Below the pieces are notes generated by a model. It was not told where the DNA came from, did no database searches, and saw nothing but the letters and a program-made list of their open reading frames with translations. The position numbers and the translations under genes were made by a program. From the NCBI GenBank assembly GCA_051657165.1, contig JBOFKD010000303.1, positions 1 to 19,158 of the forward strand: a DNA stretch of 19,158 nt, given 5' to 3'. Shown here in pieces: positions 7,377-15,707 of the stretch (position 1 is its first letter; each line of letters starts with the position of its first letter). Source of the stretch: UBA7332 sp051657165. Lineage in GTDB: Bacteria > Bacteroidota > Bacteroidia > Bacteroidales > UBA7332.

Positions 7377-10300
7377 ATGGCTTTTAGAAGAGAAAACAAG
7401 GTTAGAAATAATTTCACTAAGATTTCGATCGGTCTGGCGTCTCCTGAAGAAATTCTGGAGAACTCAAGCGGTGAAGTATTAAAACCTGAAACAATAAACT
7501 ATCGTACCTATAAACCAGAGCGTGACGGTTTATTCTGCGAACGTATTTTCGGACCTGTAAGAGACTACGAATGTCACTGTGGTAAATACAAACGTATTCG
7601 TTATAAAGGTATTGTTTGTGACCGTTGTGGTGTGGAAGTTACAGAAAAGAAAGTTCGTCGTGAACGTATGGGACACATTCAGTTGGTTGTTCCTGTAGCT
7701 CATATCTGGTATTTCCGTTCTTTACCTAACAAAATTGGTTACCTTTTGGGTCTTCCAACTAAAAAGATGGATGCTATTGTTTACTACGAACGTTATGTAG
7801 TTATCCAGGCTGGTGTTAAAGAACAAGACGGTTTAGCTAAGTTTGATCTTTTATCAGAAGAAGAGTACCTAAATATTTTAGATGAGCTTCCTCGTGAAAA
7901 TCAAATGTTAGACGATAACGATCCAAACAAATTCATCGCTAAGATGGGTGCTGAAGCATTGATTGATTTGCTTCAACGTCTGGATCTGGACACATTGTCT
8001 TACGAGCTACGCCATAGAGCTAATACTGACGGCTCACAGCAAAGAAAAGCTGAAGCATTGAAAAGACTACAGGTTGTAGAATCTTTCCGTGCTTCTAAAC
8101 ATAGAAATAAGCCGGAATGGATGGTCATGAAAGTGATTCCTGTTATTCCGCCGGAACTTCGTCCGCTTGTTCCACTTGATGGAGGTCGTTTCGCAACTTC
8201 TGACTTAAATGACTTGTATCGTCGCGTTATCATTCGTAACAACCGTTTGAAACGTTTGATCGAGATCAAAGCTCCGGAAGTAATCTTACGTAATGAGAAG
8301 CGTATGCTTCAGGAAGCGGTAGATTCACTTTTGGATAACTCAAGAAAATCGAGCTCAGTTAAGAATGATGCTAACCGTCCTTTGAAATCTCTTTCAGATA
8401 GTTTGAAAGGTAAACAAGGTCGTTTCCGTCAGAACTTATTGGGTAAACGTGTTGACTACTCTGCGCGTTCGGTAATTGTCGTTGGTCCTGAGTTGAAAAT
8501 GCACGAATGTGGTATTCCTAAATTAATGGCTGCAGAGCTTTTCAAACCATTCGTTATTCGTAAGTTGATCGAACGTGGTATTGTTAAGACTGTGAAATCA
8601 GCGAAGAAAATCGTTGACAGAAAAGAGCCTGTAGTTTGGGACATCCTGGAACACGTGATGAAAGGTCATCCGGTACTATTGAACCGTGCCCCTACTCTTC
8701 ACCGTCTGGGTATCCAGTCGTTCCAGCCAAAAATGATCGAAGGTAAAGCTATTCAGTTGCATCCACTGTCATGTACGGCCTTCAATGCCGATTTCGACGG
8801 TGACCAGATGGCGGTTCACTTACCATTGGGTAATGAAGCGGTTCTGGAAGCGCAAATGTTGATGCTTGCATCTCACAATATCCTTAACCCTGCGAATGGT
8901 GCTCCTATTACTGTACCTTCTCAGGACATGGTTTTAGGTCTTTATTATATCTCAAAACTACGTCCGGGTGCTAAAGGTGAAGGTTTGAAATTCTACGGTC
9001 CTGAAGAAGCAATTATTGCTTATAACGAAGGTCGTGTTTCTCTTCACGCTCCGGTTCACGTAATCGTTGACGATTTAGATGAGAACGGAAATCTTGTAGA
9101 AGTACTTCGTGAAACTTCTGTTGGTCGTATCATGGTAAATGAGTTCGTACCTAAAGAAGTAGGATATCTGAATGAGATTCTTTCTAAAAAATCACTTCGT
9201 GATATTATCGGTAATGTTATCAAAGTTTGTGGTGTAACCCGTACAGCACAATTCCTGGATGATATTAAAGATTTGGGTTACAAAATGGCGTTTAGAGGAT
9301 GTCTTTCATTCAACCTTGAAGACGTTATTATCCCTGCACAGAAAGAAGAATTAGTACAGGAAGGTTATAAAGAAGTTGAGCAGATTTTGAATGACTATAA
9401 CATGGGATTCATTACCTACAACGAGCGTTATAACCAAATTATTGATACATGGACACACGTTAACTCGAAGCTTTCTGATATTTTGATGAAGCAAATGGCA
9501 ACAGATAATCAAGGGTTCAACTCTGTTTATATGATGCTTGATTCGGGAGCCCGTGGTTCAAGAGAGCAGATTCGTCAGTTATCTGGTATGCGTGGTCTTA
9601 TGGCTAAACCGCAAAAAGCAGGTGCTGAAGGTGGTCAGATTATCGAAAACCCGATCTTATCGAACTTTAAAGAGGGTCTGTCGGTGTTAGAGTACTTTAT
9701 CTCTACCCACGGTGCTCGTAAAGGTCTTGCGGATACGGCGTTGAAAACGGCCGATGCCGGATATTTGACTCGTCGTCTTGTTGACGTTGCTCAGGATGTG
9801 ATTATTCACGAAGAGGACTGTGGTACTTTACGTGGTTTGATCTGTACTGAGATTAAAAATAATGAAGAGGTTGTTGCGTCTCTGTTTGAGCGTATCTTAG
9901 GTCGTGTATCTGTACACGATATTCAACACCCGCTTACAGGTGAAATTATCTGTAACTCAGGTGAAGAAATCAACGAAGATATGGCAAGAGCTATTCAAAA
10001 CTCTCCTATCGAACGCGTAGAAATCCGTTCTGTATTGACTTGTGAGTCTAAGAAAGGTGTTTGTGCTCGTTGTTACGGACGTAACCTTGCTACCGGTAAA
10101 ATGGTACAAAAAGGTGAAGCGGTTGGTGTTATTGCTGCTCAGTCAATTGGTGAGCCGGGTACACAGCTTACACTTCGTACGTTCCACGTCGGGGGGGTTG
10201 CTTCGAATATCGCAGCTATCTCTAACGTAACTTCTCGTTATGACGGTTTCCTTGAAATCGACGAGCTTCGTACTGTAGAAGCGGCAGATGAAACTGGTAA

Positions 10301-11651
10301 AAATGTACAAATCGTTGTTAGCCGTCTGGCTGAGCTTCGTATTGTTGATCCAAACACTAAAATTGTGTTGACTACAACTAACATCCCTTACGGTTCGAAA
10401 TTATATTTCAACCCGGGTGATTCACTGAAAAAAGGTGATGTTATTTGTGAATGGGATCCATTTAATGCCGTTATCGTTTCTGAGGTTGCCGGTCGTGTTG
10501 AGCTTGAAAGCGTTATTGAGAACATTACTTACAAAATCGAATCGGATGAGACAACAGGTCTTCGCGAAAAGATTATTATTGAATCTCGCGAGCGTACAAA
10601 AGTTCCTGCTGCTAACATCGTAGATAAAAACGGTAATATCATCAAAACTTATAACCTTCCGGTGGGTGCCCACTTGTTGAAGGAAGAGGGTGATGAAATC
10701 AAAGCCGGTGAAGAGTTCGTGAAAATCCCACGTGCCGTAGGTAAAGCGGGTGATATCACGGGAGGTCTTCCACGTGTAACTGAGTTGTTCGAAGCTCGTA
10801 ACCCATCTAACCCTGCTGTTGTTGCAGAGATCGATGGTGAGGTTAAGTTCGGTAAAGTAAAACGTGGTAATCGTGAGATCTCCGTTACATCTAAAACTGG
10901 TGAAACTAAGAAGTATCTAGTGTCACTTTCTAAACAAATCCTTGTTCAGGAAAATGACTACGTTCGTGCAGGTACTCCACTTTCTGACGGTGCTACGACT
11001 CCGGCTGATATCCTTAACATTAAGGGGCCTACAGCTGTACAAGAGTACATCGTGAACGAAGTTCAGGACGTTTACCGTCTTCAGGGTGTGAAGATCAACG
11101 ACAAACACTTCGAGGTTATCGTTCGTCAGATGATGCGTAAAGTAACTATTGTTGATCCGGGTGATACTCGCTTCCTGGAAGCACAGATTATTGACAAACA
11201 TGATTTCATGGAAGAAAATGATCGTATCTGGGGCAAAAAAGTAGTTATGGATGCGGGTGATTCTCAAATCCTGAAACCAGGACAGATTGTTACTCCTCGT
11301 AAATTACGTGATGAGAACTCAATGTTGAAACGTCGTGATATGAAACTAGTAGAAGTTCGTGATGCAATCCCTGCGACTTCATCTCAGAACCTACAAGGTA
11401 TTACACGTGCGGCTCTTCAAACAACAAGCTTTATCTCAGCTGCTTCGTTCCAGGAAACTACAAAAGTCCTTAACGATGCTGCTATCAATGGTAAAATTGA
11501 CAGACTTGAAGGTTTGAAAGAGAACGTTATTTGCGGTCACTTGATTCCTGCCGGAACAGGTCAGCGCGATTTCGAGAAAATTATCGTTGGTCCAAAAGAA
11601 GAATACGAGAAAGCATTTGCTACTCGCAGAACTTTGATTGACGTTGAATAA
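7377..11651 (+). CDS. rpoC: DNA-directed RNA polymerase subunit beta'
   Basis: This is the beta' subunit, which holds the catalytic Mg2+ and the clamp. The 1424-residue protein has the N-terminal zinc finger (C66, C68, C81, C84 in CHCGKYKRIRYKGIVCDRC). It also has the RLGKQ-like region GRFRQNLLGKRVDYSARSV and the catalytic NADFDGDQM motif (D472, D474, D476). The bridge helix/trigger loop region is marked by GLADTALKTADAGYLTRRLV. The second zinc site includes CESKKGVCARC, and SIGEPGTQLTLRTFH precedes a long C-terminal clamp/jaw region. A run of seven G at 10191-10197 stays in frame (HVGGVAS). The gene ends 3 nt before a strong terminator, closing the operon. Confidence 0.98.
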   Translation: MAFRRENKVRNNFTKISIGLASPEEILENSSGEVLKPETINYRTYKPERDGLFCERIFGPVRDYECHCGKYKRIRYKGIVCDRCGVEVTEKKVRRERMGHIQLVVPVAHIWYFRSLPNKIGYLLGLPTKKMDAIVYYERYVVIQAGVKEQDGLAKFDLLSEEEYLNILDELPRENQMLDDNDPNKFIAKMGAEALIDLLQRLDLDTLSYELRHRANTDGSQQRKAEALKRLQVVESFRASKHRNKPEWMVMKVIPVIPPELRPLVPLDGGRFATSDLNDLYRRVIIRNNRLKRLIEIKAPEVILRNEKRMLQEAVDSLLDNSRKSSSVKNDANRPLKSLSDSLKGKQGRFRQNLLGKRVDYSARSVIVVGPELKMHECGIPKLMAAELFKPFVIRKLIERGIVKTVKSAKKIVDRKEPVVWDILEHVMKGHPVLLNRAPTLHRLGIQSFQPKMIEGKAIQLHPLSCTAFNADFDGDQMAVHLPLGNEAVLEAQMLMLASHNILNPANGAPITVPSQDMVLGLYYISKLRPGAKGEGLKFYGPEEAIIAYNEGRVSLHAPVHVIVDDLDENGNLVEVLRETSVGRIMVNEFVPKEVGYLNEILSKKSLRDIIGNVIKVCGVTRTAQFLDDIKDLGYKMAFRGCLSFNLEDVIIPAQKEELVQEGYKEVEQILNDYNMGFITYNERYNQIIDTWTHVNSKLSDILMKQMATDNQGFNSVYMMLDSGARGSREQIRQLSGMRGLMAKPQKAGAEGGQIIENPILSNFKEGLSVLEYFISTHGARKGLADTALKTADAGYLTRRLVDVAQDVIIHEEDCGTLRGLICTEIKNNEEVVASLFERILGRVSVHDIQHPLTGEIICNSGEEINEDMARAIQNSPIERVEIRSVLTCESKKGVCARCYGRNLATGKMVQKGEAVGVIAAQSIGEPGTQLTLRTFHVGGVASNIAAISNVTSRYDGFLEIDELRTVEAADETGKNVQIVVSRLAELRIVDPNTKIVLTTTNIPYGSKLYFNPGDSLKKGDVICEWDPFNAVIVSEVAGRVELESVIENITYKIESDETTGLREKIIIESRERTKVPAANIVDKNGNIIKTYNLPVGAHLLKEEGDEIKAGEEFVKIPRAVGKAGDITGGLPRVTELFEARNPSNPAVVAEIDGEVKFGKVKRGNREISVTSKTGETKKYLVSLSKQILVQENDYVRAGTPLSDGATTPADILNIKGPTAVQEYIVNEVQDVYRLQGVKINDKHFEVIVRQMMRKVTIVDPGDTRFLEAQIIDKHDFMEENDRIWGKKVVMDAGDSQILKPGQIVTPRKLRDENSMLKRRDMKLVEVRDAIPATSSQNLQGITRAALQTTSFISAASFQETTKVLNDAAINGKIDRLEGLKENVICGHLIPAGTGQRDFEKIIVGPKEEYEKAFATRRTLIDVE

Positions 11652-11654
11652 TAT

Positions 11655-11686
11655 AAAAAGGGTGTCCGGTTCGGACACCCTTTTTT
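11655..11686 (+). terminator. Strong intrinsic terminator of the rpo operon
   Basis: A perfect 9-bp stem, GGGTGTCCG (11660-11668) with CGGACACCC (11672-11680), has a GTT loop. It is flanked by AAAAA on the 5' side and TTTTTT on the 3' side, which extend the stem and provide the U-tract. It starts 3-4 nt after the rpoC stop codon. Because of the flanking A-run it could also act on the minus strand for transcripts of the convergent kinase gene ending at 11739. Confidence 0.93.
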
Positions 11687-11738
11687 GATTTAAATAGGTC
11701 TTATTCTGCTTAAACATATCTCACAATTCTTATCCTGT

Positions 11739-13400
11739 TTAATATCTGAAACTACTACCTCCCAGAAACTCTCTGAGTAAAGAAGTAGAAGGAATCTCTC
11801 TTTCGTAAATCGGTTTGAAGTAATTCAGAAATTTAAGTAAGCGATACGCTTCCGCATATTCTTTGCAATTCTGCGGAACCTCTTTCAATAATGGCTCTGC
11901 ATGATTCTTGATTACGGGAAGTTCAAACAGCAAAGCCGAATTAAACATCACATCGGCATTCTCCTGATACGGGAAAATCCACTTCTCCTCTCCCCTTCTC
12001 ACACTCTCCCATCTCGCAATTGTATCTTTTGCCGAATACTTACGGTATTTACTGTCGCGGATTATGCGGCGCAATAAACGATTATCGGTCGTCGGTATCC
12101 AGTTATGATCATCCAGCGAAATCGTTGTCAGTGCCGATACATAAATCCTGAATTTCAGCTTTTCATCGATCGAAGGCGTCAGATCCGGGTTTAAGGCATG
12201 TATACCCTCAAGCAGCAGTACATTATTTGGCTTCAGCTGAATAGATTTTCCTTTATACTCCCGTTGTCCTGTTTCGAAATTAAACGTAGGCAGTTCTACC
12301 TTCTCTCCTTCCAGTATCCGGTCCAGATCTTCATTGAATTTAACAAGGTCTAATGCATACAATGATTCAAAATCATGATCACCATTTTCGTCAAGCGGCG
12401 TATTATCCCGGTTCATGAAATAATCATCCAGCGAAATAGCAATCGGACGAATCAGATTCGTCATCAGCTGAATACTTAAACGTTTTGAGAATGTTGTTTT
12501 CCCCGAAGAAGAAGGACCTGATATCAGAATAACCTTTACATCCTTCCGGCTCGCAATATCGTCTGCGATATGTGATATTCTCTTCTCGTGCAAAGCTTCC
12601 GACAATTTAATCAGATCACCTGTCAGGTCCATAGAAATAGCTTTATTGAGCTCCCCTACATTTTGCAGACCAATAATCTTATTGAATTTCACATTCTCAG
12701 AGAATACTTCCAGTAGTTTCGGCTGATGAAGCGGATATTCCATGATATTCGGATTCTCGCGGTTCGGAACTTTCAGCAGGAACCCTCCGTTATAAATCTG
12801 AATATCCCACAAATTGATATAGCTCGTTGAAGGAGCCAGACAACCGTAATAATAATCTACCAGATCGCCGAGTTTGTAATATGAGTAATAGCTGTCGCCT
12901 GTCGATTTAAGAAGATTATAAATATCCATCTTATTTTTATGTCTGAAGAGATCCAGCACCTCTTCATATTGTCCCTCCAGTCTCTTGAAATGCAAATCTT
13001 CATTTACAATCTCATGCATCCGTTTTTTTATAGCCTCCAGTTTCTCGGCATCTATCGGCTCTGTGTGTGTGATTGTGAAATAATATCCTTTTGAGATCGG
13101 ATGCTCAATCCTCAGTTCAGCTCCCGGATACAAATCTTCTACTGCCTTGTAGAGAATAAAACACAGAGAGCGGGTATAACATCTCATCCCCGATGACGAT
13201 CTGATATCTATAAACTCAATATCTTTGGCATTATATACTCTGAAACGGAGACCTTCAGTTTTATTATTTACACGTGCAGCGATTAGTTTAAAAGGAAGTT
13301 TTAATTCTATTAACTCTGCAATTTCAATAAGTGATGTACCTACGGGAACACAATGGAAGGTTTTTGTGTTCTTACAATATACGCGAACTTCATTTTTCAT
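11739..13400 (-). CDS. Nucleoside (uridine-type) kinase with N-terminal TGS/ThrRS-like region
   Basis: The 553-residue protein joins two units. The C-terminal half is a P-loop kinase of the uridine kinase/phosphoribulokinase family. It has Walker A GPSSSGKT (295-302), ISLDDYF (322-328), a GDHDFESLYALD segment (340-351) and LLLEGIHAL (396-403). The N-terminal half (about 1-170) resembles the TGS and second additional domains of threonyl-tRNA synthetase, with the YPGAELRIEHPISKGYYF stretch (91-108). Similar fused proteins are known in Bacteroidota, Firmicutes and Thermotoga and are usually annotated as nucleoside kinase or Udk. The expected reaction is NTP-dependent phosphorylation of uridine or cytidine for pyrimidine salvage; the substrate is inferred. 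It is convergent with rpoC and divergent from the Na/Pi transporter gene. Confidence 0.9.
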   Translation of the reverse strand: MKNEVRVYCKNTKTFHCVPVGTSLIEIAELIELKLPFKLIAARVNNKTEGLRFRVYNAKDIEFIDIRSSSGMRCYTRSLCFILYKAVEDLYPGAELRIEHPISKGYYFTITHTEPIDAEKLEAIKKRMHEIVNEDLHFKRLEGQYEEVLDLFRHKNKMDIYNLLKSTGDSYYSYYKLGDLVDYYYGCLAPSTSYINLWDIQIYNGGFLLKVPNRENPNIMEYPLHQPKLLEVFSENVKFNKIIGLQNVGELNKAISMDLTGDLIKLSEALHEKRISHIADDIASRKDVKVILISGPSSSGKTTFSKRLSIQLMTNLIRPIAISLDDYFMNRDNTPLDENGDHDFESLYALDLVKFNEDLDRILEGEKVELPTFNFETGQREYKGKSIQLKPNNVLLLEGIHALNPDLTPSIDEKLKFRIYVSALTTISLDDHNWIPTTDNRLLRRIIRDSKYRKYSAKDTIARWESVRRGEEKWIFPYQENADVMFNSALLFELPVIKNHAEPLLKEVPQNCKEYAEAYRLLKFLNYFKPIYEREIPSTSLLREFLGGSSFRY

Positions 13401-13694
13401 TGCGATTACTTATTAAAAGGTTAAATGAATATTCAGAGTTGGAATCCTGTATATTAAACGATAGGATAAGTATTAACTCTTATAGTCAGATTCGGCCTGT
13501 AAATATTCTTTATGTTTTGTTTGTGAGGTAAATATAGTAAATGTTATTACACTCTTATTACAAACAAACTTTATTTGCCGAATATACAAATTATAAGAAA
13601 TCATGTGGGAATTTTCGGTTCTTTTTTATTTAAATTTGCCCGAAATCACTATAAGACAGAATAATATAACCAACAAAACAGTAATTTTAAAACA
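13401..13694. other. Divergent intergenic region between kinase and Na/Pi transporter genes
   Basis: This 294-bp AT-rich gap must hold promoters for both flanking genes. On the plus strand a good -7 box is present (separate entry). On the minus strand I find no exact CAAAnnTA (the reverse complement of TAnnTTTG), so the kinase promoter is not identified. I see no RNA gene, repeat or hairpin of note. Short open frames crossing 13225-13531 show no coding character. Confidence 0.6.
13631..13638 (+). promoter_or_regulatory. Probable -7 promoter element for the Na/Pi transporter gene
   Basis: TAAATTTG matches the Bacteroidota primary sigma -7 consensus TAnnTTTG exactly and lies 57 nt before the ATG. 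The expected -33 TTTG about 19-21 nt upstream is not present as such (only G-rich or TTTTCGG sequence nearby), so the promoter is incomplete by consensus and the call is moderate. Confidence 0.5.
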
Positions 13695-15533
13695 ATGAAT
13701 TATTCATTCTATGATTTTTTGACTCTTTGCGGTTCACTGGGAATGTTCCTTTACGGGATGAAGGTGATGAGCGAAGGGTTGCAAAAAGTAGCCGGAGACA
13801 GGCTTCGTGGGATTCTAGCCACGATGACTAAGAACCGAGTAATGGGCGTTCTTACCGGGGTGCTTATCACTGCTCTTATCCAGTCTTCATCCGCAACAAC
13901 TGTAATGGTTGTTAGTTTCGTGAATGCAGGTCTTTTGACACTGGCGCAATCTATCACGGTTATTATGGGTGCCAATATTGGTACGACGGTAACTGCCTGG
14001 ATTATCTCTTTATTCGGATTCAAATTTAGTATTAGTGTTATTGCACTTCCGCTGATTGGTCTGGCTATTCCTTTTATTTTCTCTTCTAACAGTAAGCGAA
14101 AGTCATGGGGTGAGTTCATGGTTGGTTTTGCTTTCTTGTTTATGGGGCTTGACTTTCTTAAAAATGCCGTTCCCGACATTAAGAGTAACCCCGAGATTCT
14201 TCAATTCCTTACGGAGTATACGCAAATGGGATTTGCTTCTACTCTCCTATTCCTTTTAATTGGTTCAATTCTTACCGTAATCGTACAATCTTCAAGTGCG
14301 ACAATGGCTATTACGCTGATTATGTGTAGTAAAGGATGGATTTCATTCGATATTGCAGCAGCCATGGTTCTTGGTGAGAATATTGGTACTACTATCACAG
14401 CAAATATCGCAGCAATTAATGCAAACGTTTCTGCAAAACGTGCGGCTCTGTCTCACCTTATGTTCAATGTATTTGGTGTAACATGGGTACTTATCCTCTT
14501 CAAACCGTTTATCGCGATGATCAACTACATCATGATTGAATACGGTTTAGGTGATCCGGCAGCATTAATTAATCTGACACACAATATGTCTTCTCAGACT
14601 CAGGCATTGATCGAAAGCAAAGAAGTATTGACAGATCCGCAGATGATCGCTCTTCGTCAGGAGTACATCGAAGGACAGGGTTCAGTTGCTTATGCTTTAT
14701 CTATGTTCCATACTATTTTCAATATCACGAACATGTTTATCATGATCTGGTTTGTAAAAGGTTATGTATGGGTTGTTTCGTCACTTATCAAACAAAAACA
14801 GAACGAAGAGGATTTCCATTTACAATACATCTCTACAGGTATGCTTTCAACAGCTGAATTCTCAATTGTTCAGGCTCGCAAAGAGATTCTTGTGTATGTG
14901 GAAAGAACACAGCGTATGTTCCATTTTGTACGTGAGTTGCACAAAGAGAAACCAAACAGTGAGGAGTTTGTAAAACTGTTCTCGCGTATTGAGAAATACG
15001 AAGGCATCAGTGACCGTATGGAGATTGAGATAGCGAACTATCTGAATCTGGTTTCCGAAGGTCGTCTAAGCTCTGAGAGTAAGTCTGCAATTCGTCGTAT
15101 GATGACGAAAGTAACCGAAATCGAAAGTATCGGTGACAGCTGTTTCCACATCGCACGTACGATCAATCATAAAGCTAAAACGCATACAGAGTTTACAGAA
15201 GAGATGAATCAGCACATTGAGCGTATGTTCGATATGATCGAAGACGATCTGGCTGCTCTTCACAGTCTGATGGCTAAAGATGCGAACGAAGAGACAATTA
15301 CAAAAATGGAGTTCGAAGGCATGCACAATCGCGAAAAAGAGATCAACAACTATCGCGGTATGTTACGTCGTCAGAACCTCGAAGATGTAAATGCAAAACT
15401 TTATACATACCAGGCAGGAACAAACTACATGGATATCATCATGGAGTGTGAGAAACTTGGTGACTACGTAATGAACGTAGTTGAAGCTGTTGAAGAGAAA
15501 AAACATCACCAGCAACTTAAACAACCGAACTAA
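13695..15533 (+). CDS. Na/Pi cotransporter family protein with C-terminal PhoU domain
   Basis: This 612-residue inner-membrane protein belongs to the sodium/phosphate cotransporter II-like family (NptA/YjbB type). The N-terminal ~360 residues are strongly hydrophobic with about 8-10 membrane segments. They contain the two inverted-repeat signatures QSSSATT (63-69) and QSSSAT (198-203), each followed by GANIGTT (92-98) or GENIGTT (227-233). Residues about 380-600 are charged and helical and match a PhoU-like domain (IEKYEGISDRMEIEI, a repeat with the MECEKLGDYVMNVVEA ending). Members import phosphate with sodium, and the PhoU part may gate or sense it; the substrate here is inferred. The gene is monocistronic, with its own terminator immediately downstream. 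Confidence 0.93.
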   Translation: MNYSFYDFLTLCGSLGMFLYGMKVMSEGLQKVAGDRLRGILATMTKNRVMGVLTGVLITALIQSSSATTVMVVSFVNAGLLTLAQSITVIMGANIGTTVTAWIISLFGFKFSISVIALPLIGLAIPFIFSSNSKRKSWGEFMVGFAFLFMGLDFLKNAVPDIKSNPEILQFLTEYTQMGFASTLLFLLIGSILTVIVQSSSATMAITLIMCSKGWISFDIAAAMVLGENIGTTITANIAAINANVSAKRAALSHLMFNVFGVTWVLILFKPFIAMINYIMIEYGLGDPAALINLTHNMSSQTQALIESKEVLTDPQMIALRQEYIEGQGSVAYALSMFHTIFNITNMFIMIWFVKGYVWVVSSLIKQKQNEEDFHLQYISTGMLSTAEFSIVQARKEILVYVERTQRMFHFVRELHKEKPNSEEFVKLFSRIEKYEGISDRMEIEIANYLNLVSEGRLSSESKSAIRRMMTKVTEIESIGDSCFHIARTINHKAKTHTEFTEEMNQHIERMFDMIEDDLAALHSLMAKDANEETITKMEFEGMHNREKEINNYRGMLRRQNLEDVNAKLYTYQAGTNYMDIIMECEKLGDYVMNVVEAVEEKKHHQQLKQPN

Positions 15534-15555
15534 TCATTCGTGATTTAAATAGATC

Positions 15556-15595
15556 AAAAGGAGCTTTTCCGCATCTGCGGATTAGCTCCTTTTTT
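15556..15595 (+). terminator. Intrinsic terminator of the Na/Pi transporter gene
   Basis: The arms AAAAGGAGCT (15556-15565) and AGCTCCTTTT (15584-15593) pair perfectly. Within the loop a second stem, TCCGCA with TGCGGA, makes an extended hairpin. A T-run continues to 15595. It begins 22 nt after the stop codon. Confidence 0.9.
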
Positions 15596-15631
15596 CATTT
15601 TAAATATCCGTTTGCTCTTCCCGGAATTAAA

Positions 15632-15662
15632 TTTGCAGCTGCCTTTTATTTTTCTATATTTG
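15632..15662 (+). promoter_or_regulatory. Consensus Bacteroidota promoter of the DUF2264 gene
   Basis: TTTG at 15632-15635, exactly 19 nt of spacer, then TATATTTG at 15655-15662. This is a complete match to the phylum consensus TTTG-N19-TAnnTTTG. Transcription would begin around 15669, leaving a leader of about 40 nt before the ATG at 15708. It lies just after the upstream terminator, so the gene is its own transcription unit. Confidence 0.85.
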
Positions 15663-15707
15663 TATTTCAGAGTCAGAAGAAGATCAAATAATTCAGATAT
15701 CATTTAT

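Noticed and set aside
10191..10197. Run of seven G in rpoC as a frameshift or slippage site
   Set aside because: The reading frame continues through the conserved HVGGVAS segment, and the protein is full length.
13225..13531. Short plus-strand frames over the 5' end of the kinase gene
   Set aside because: They are antisense shadows with no family resemblance and no start context.
15612..15707. Longer start (TTG) for the DUF2264 gene
   Set aside because: It would place the start upstream of a consensus promoter and bury the signal peptide behind 32 unrelated residues.
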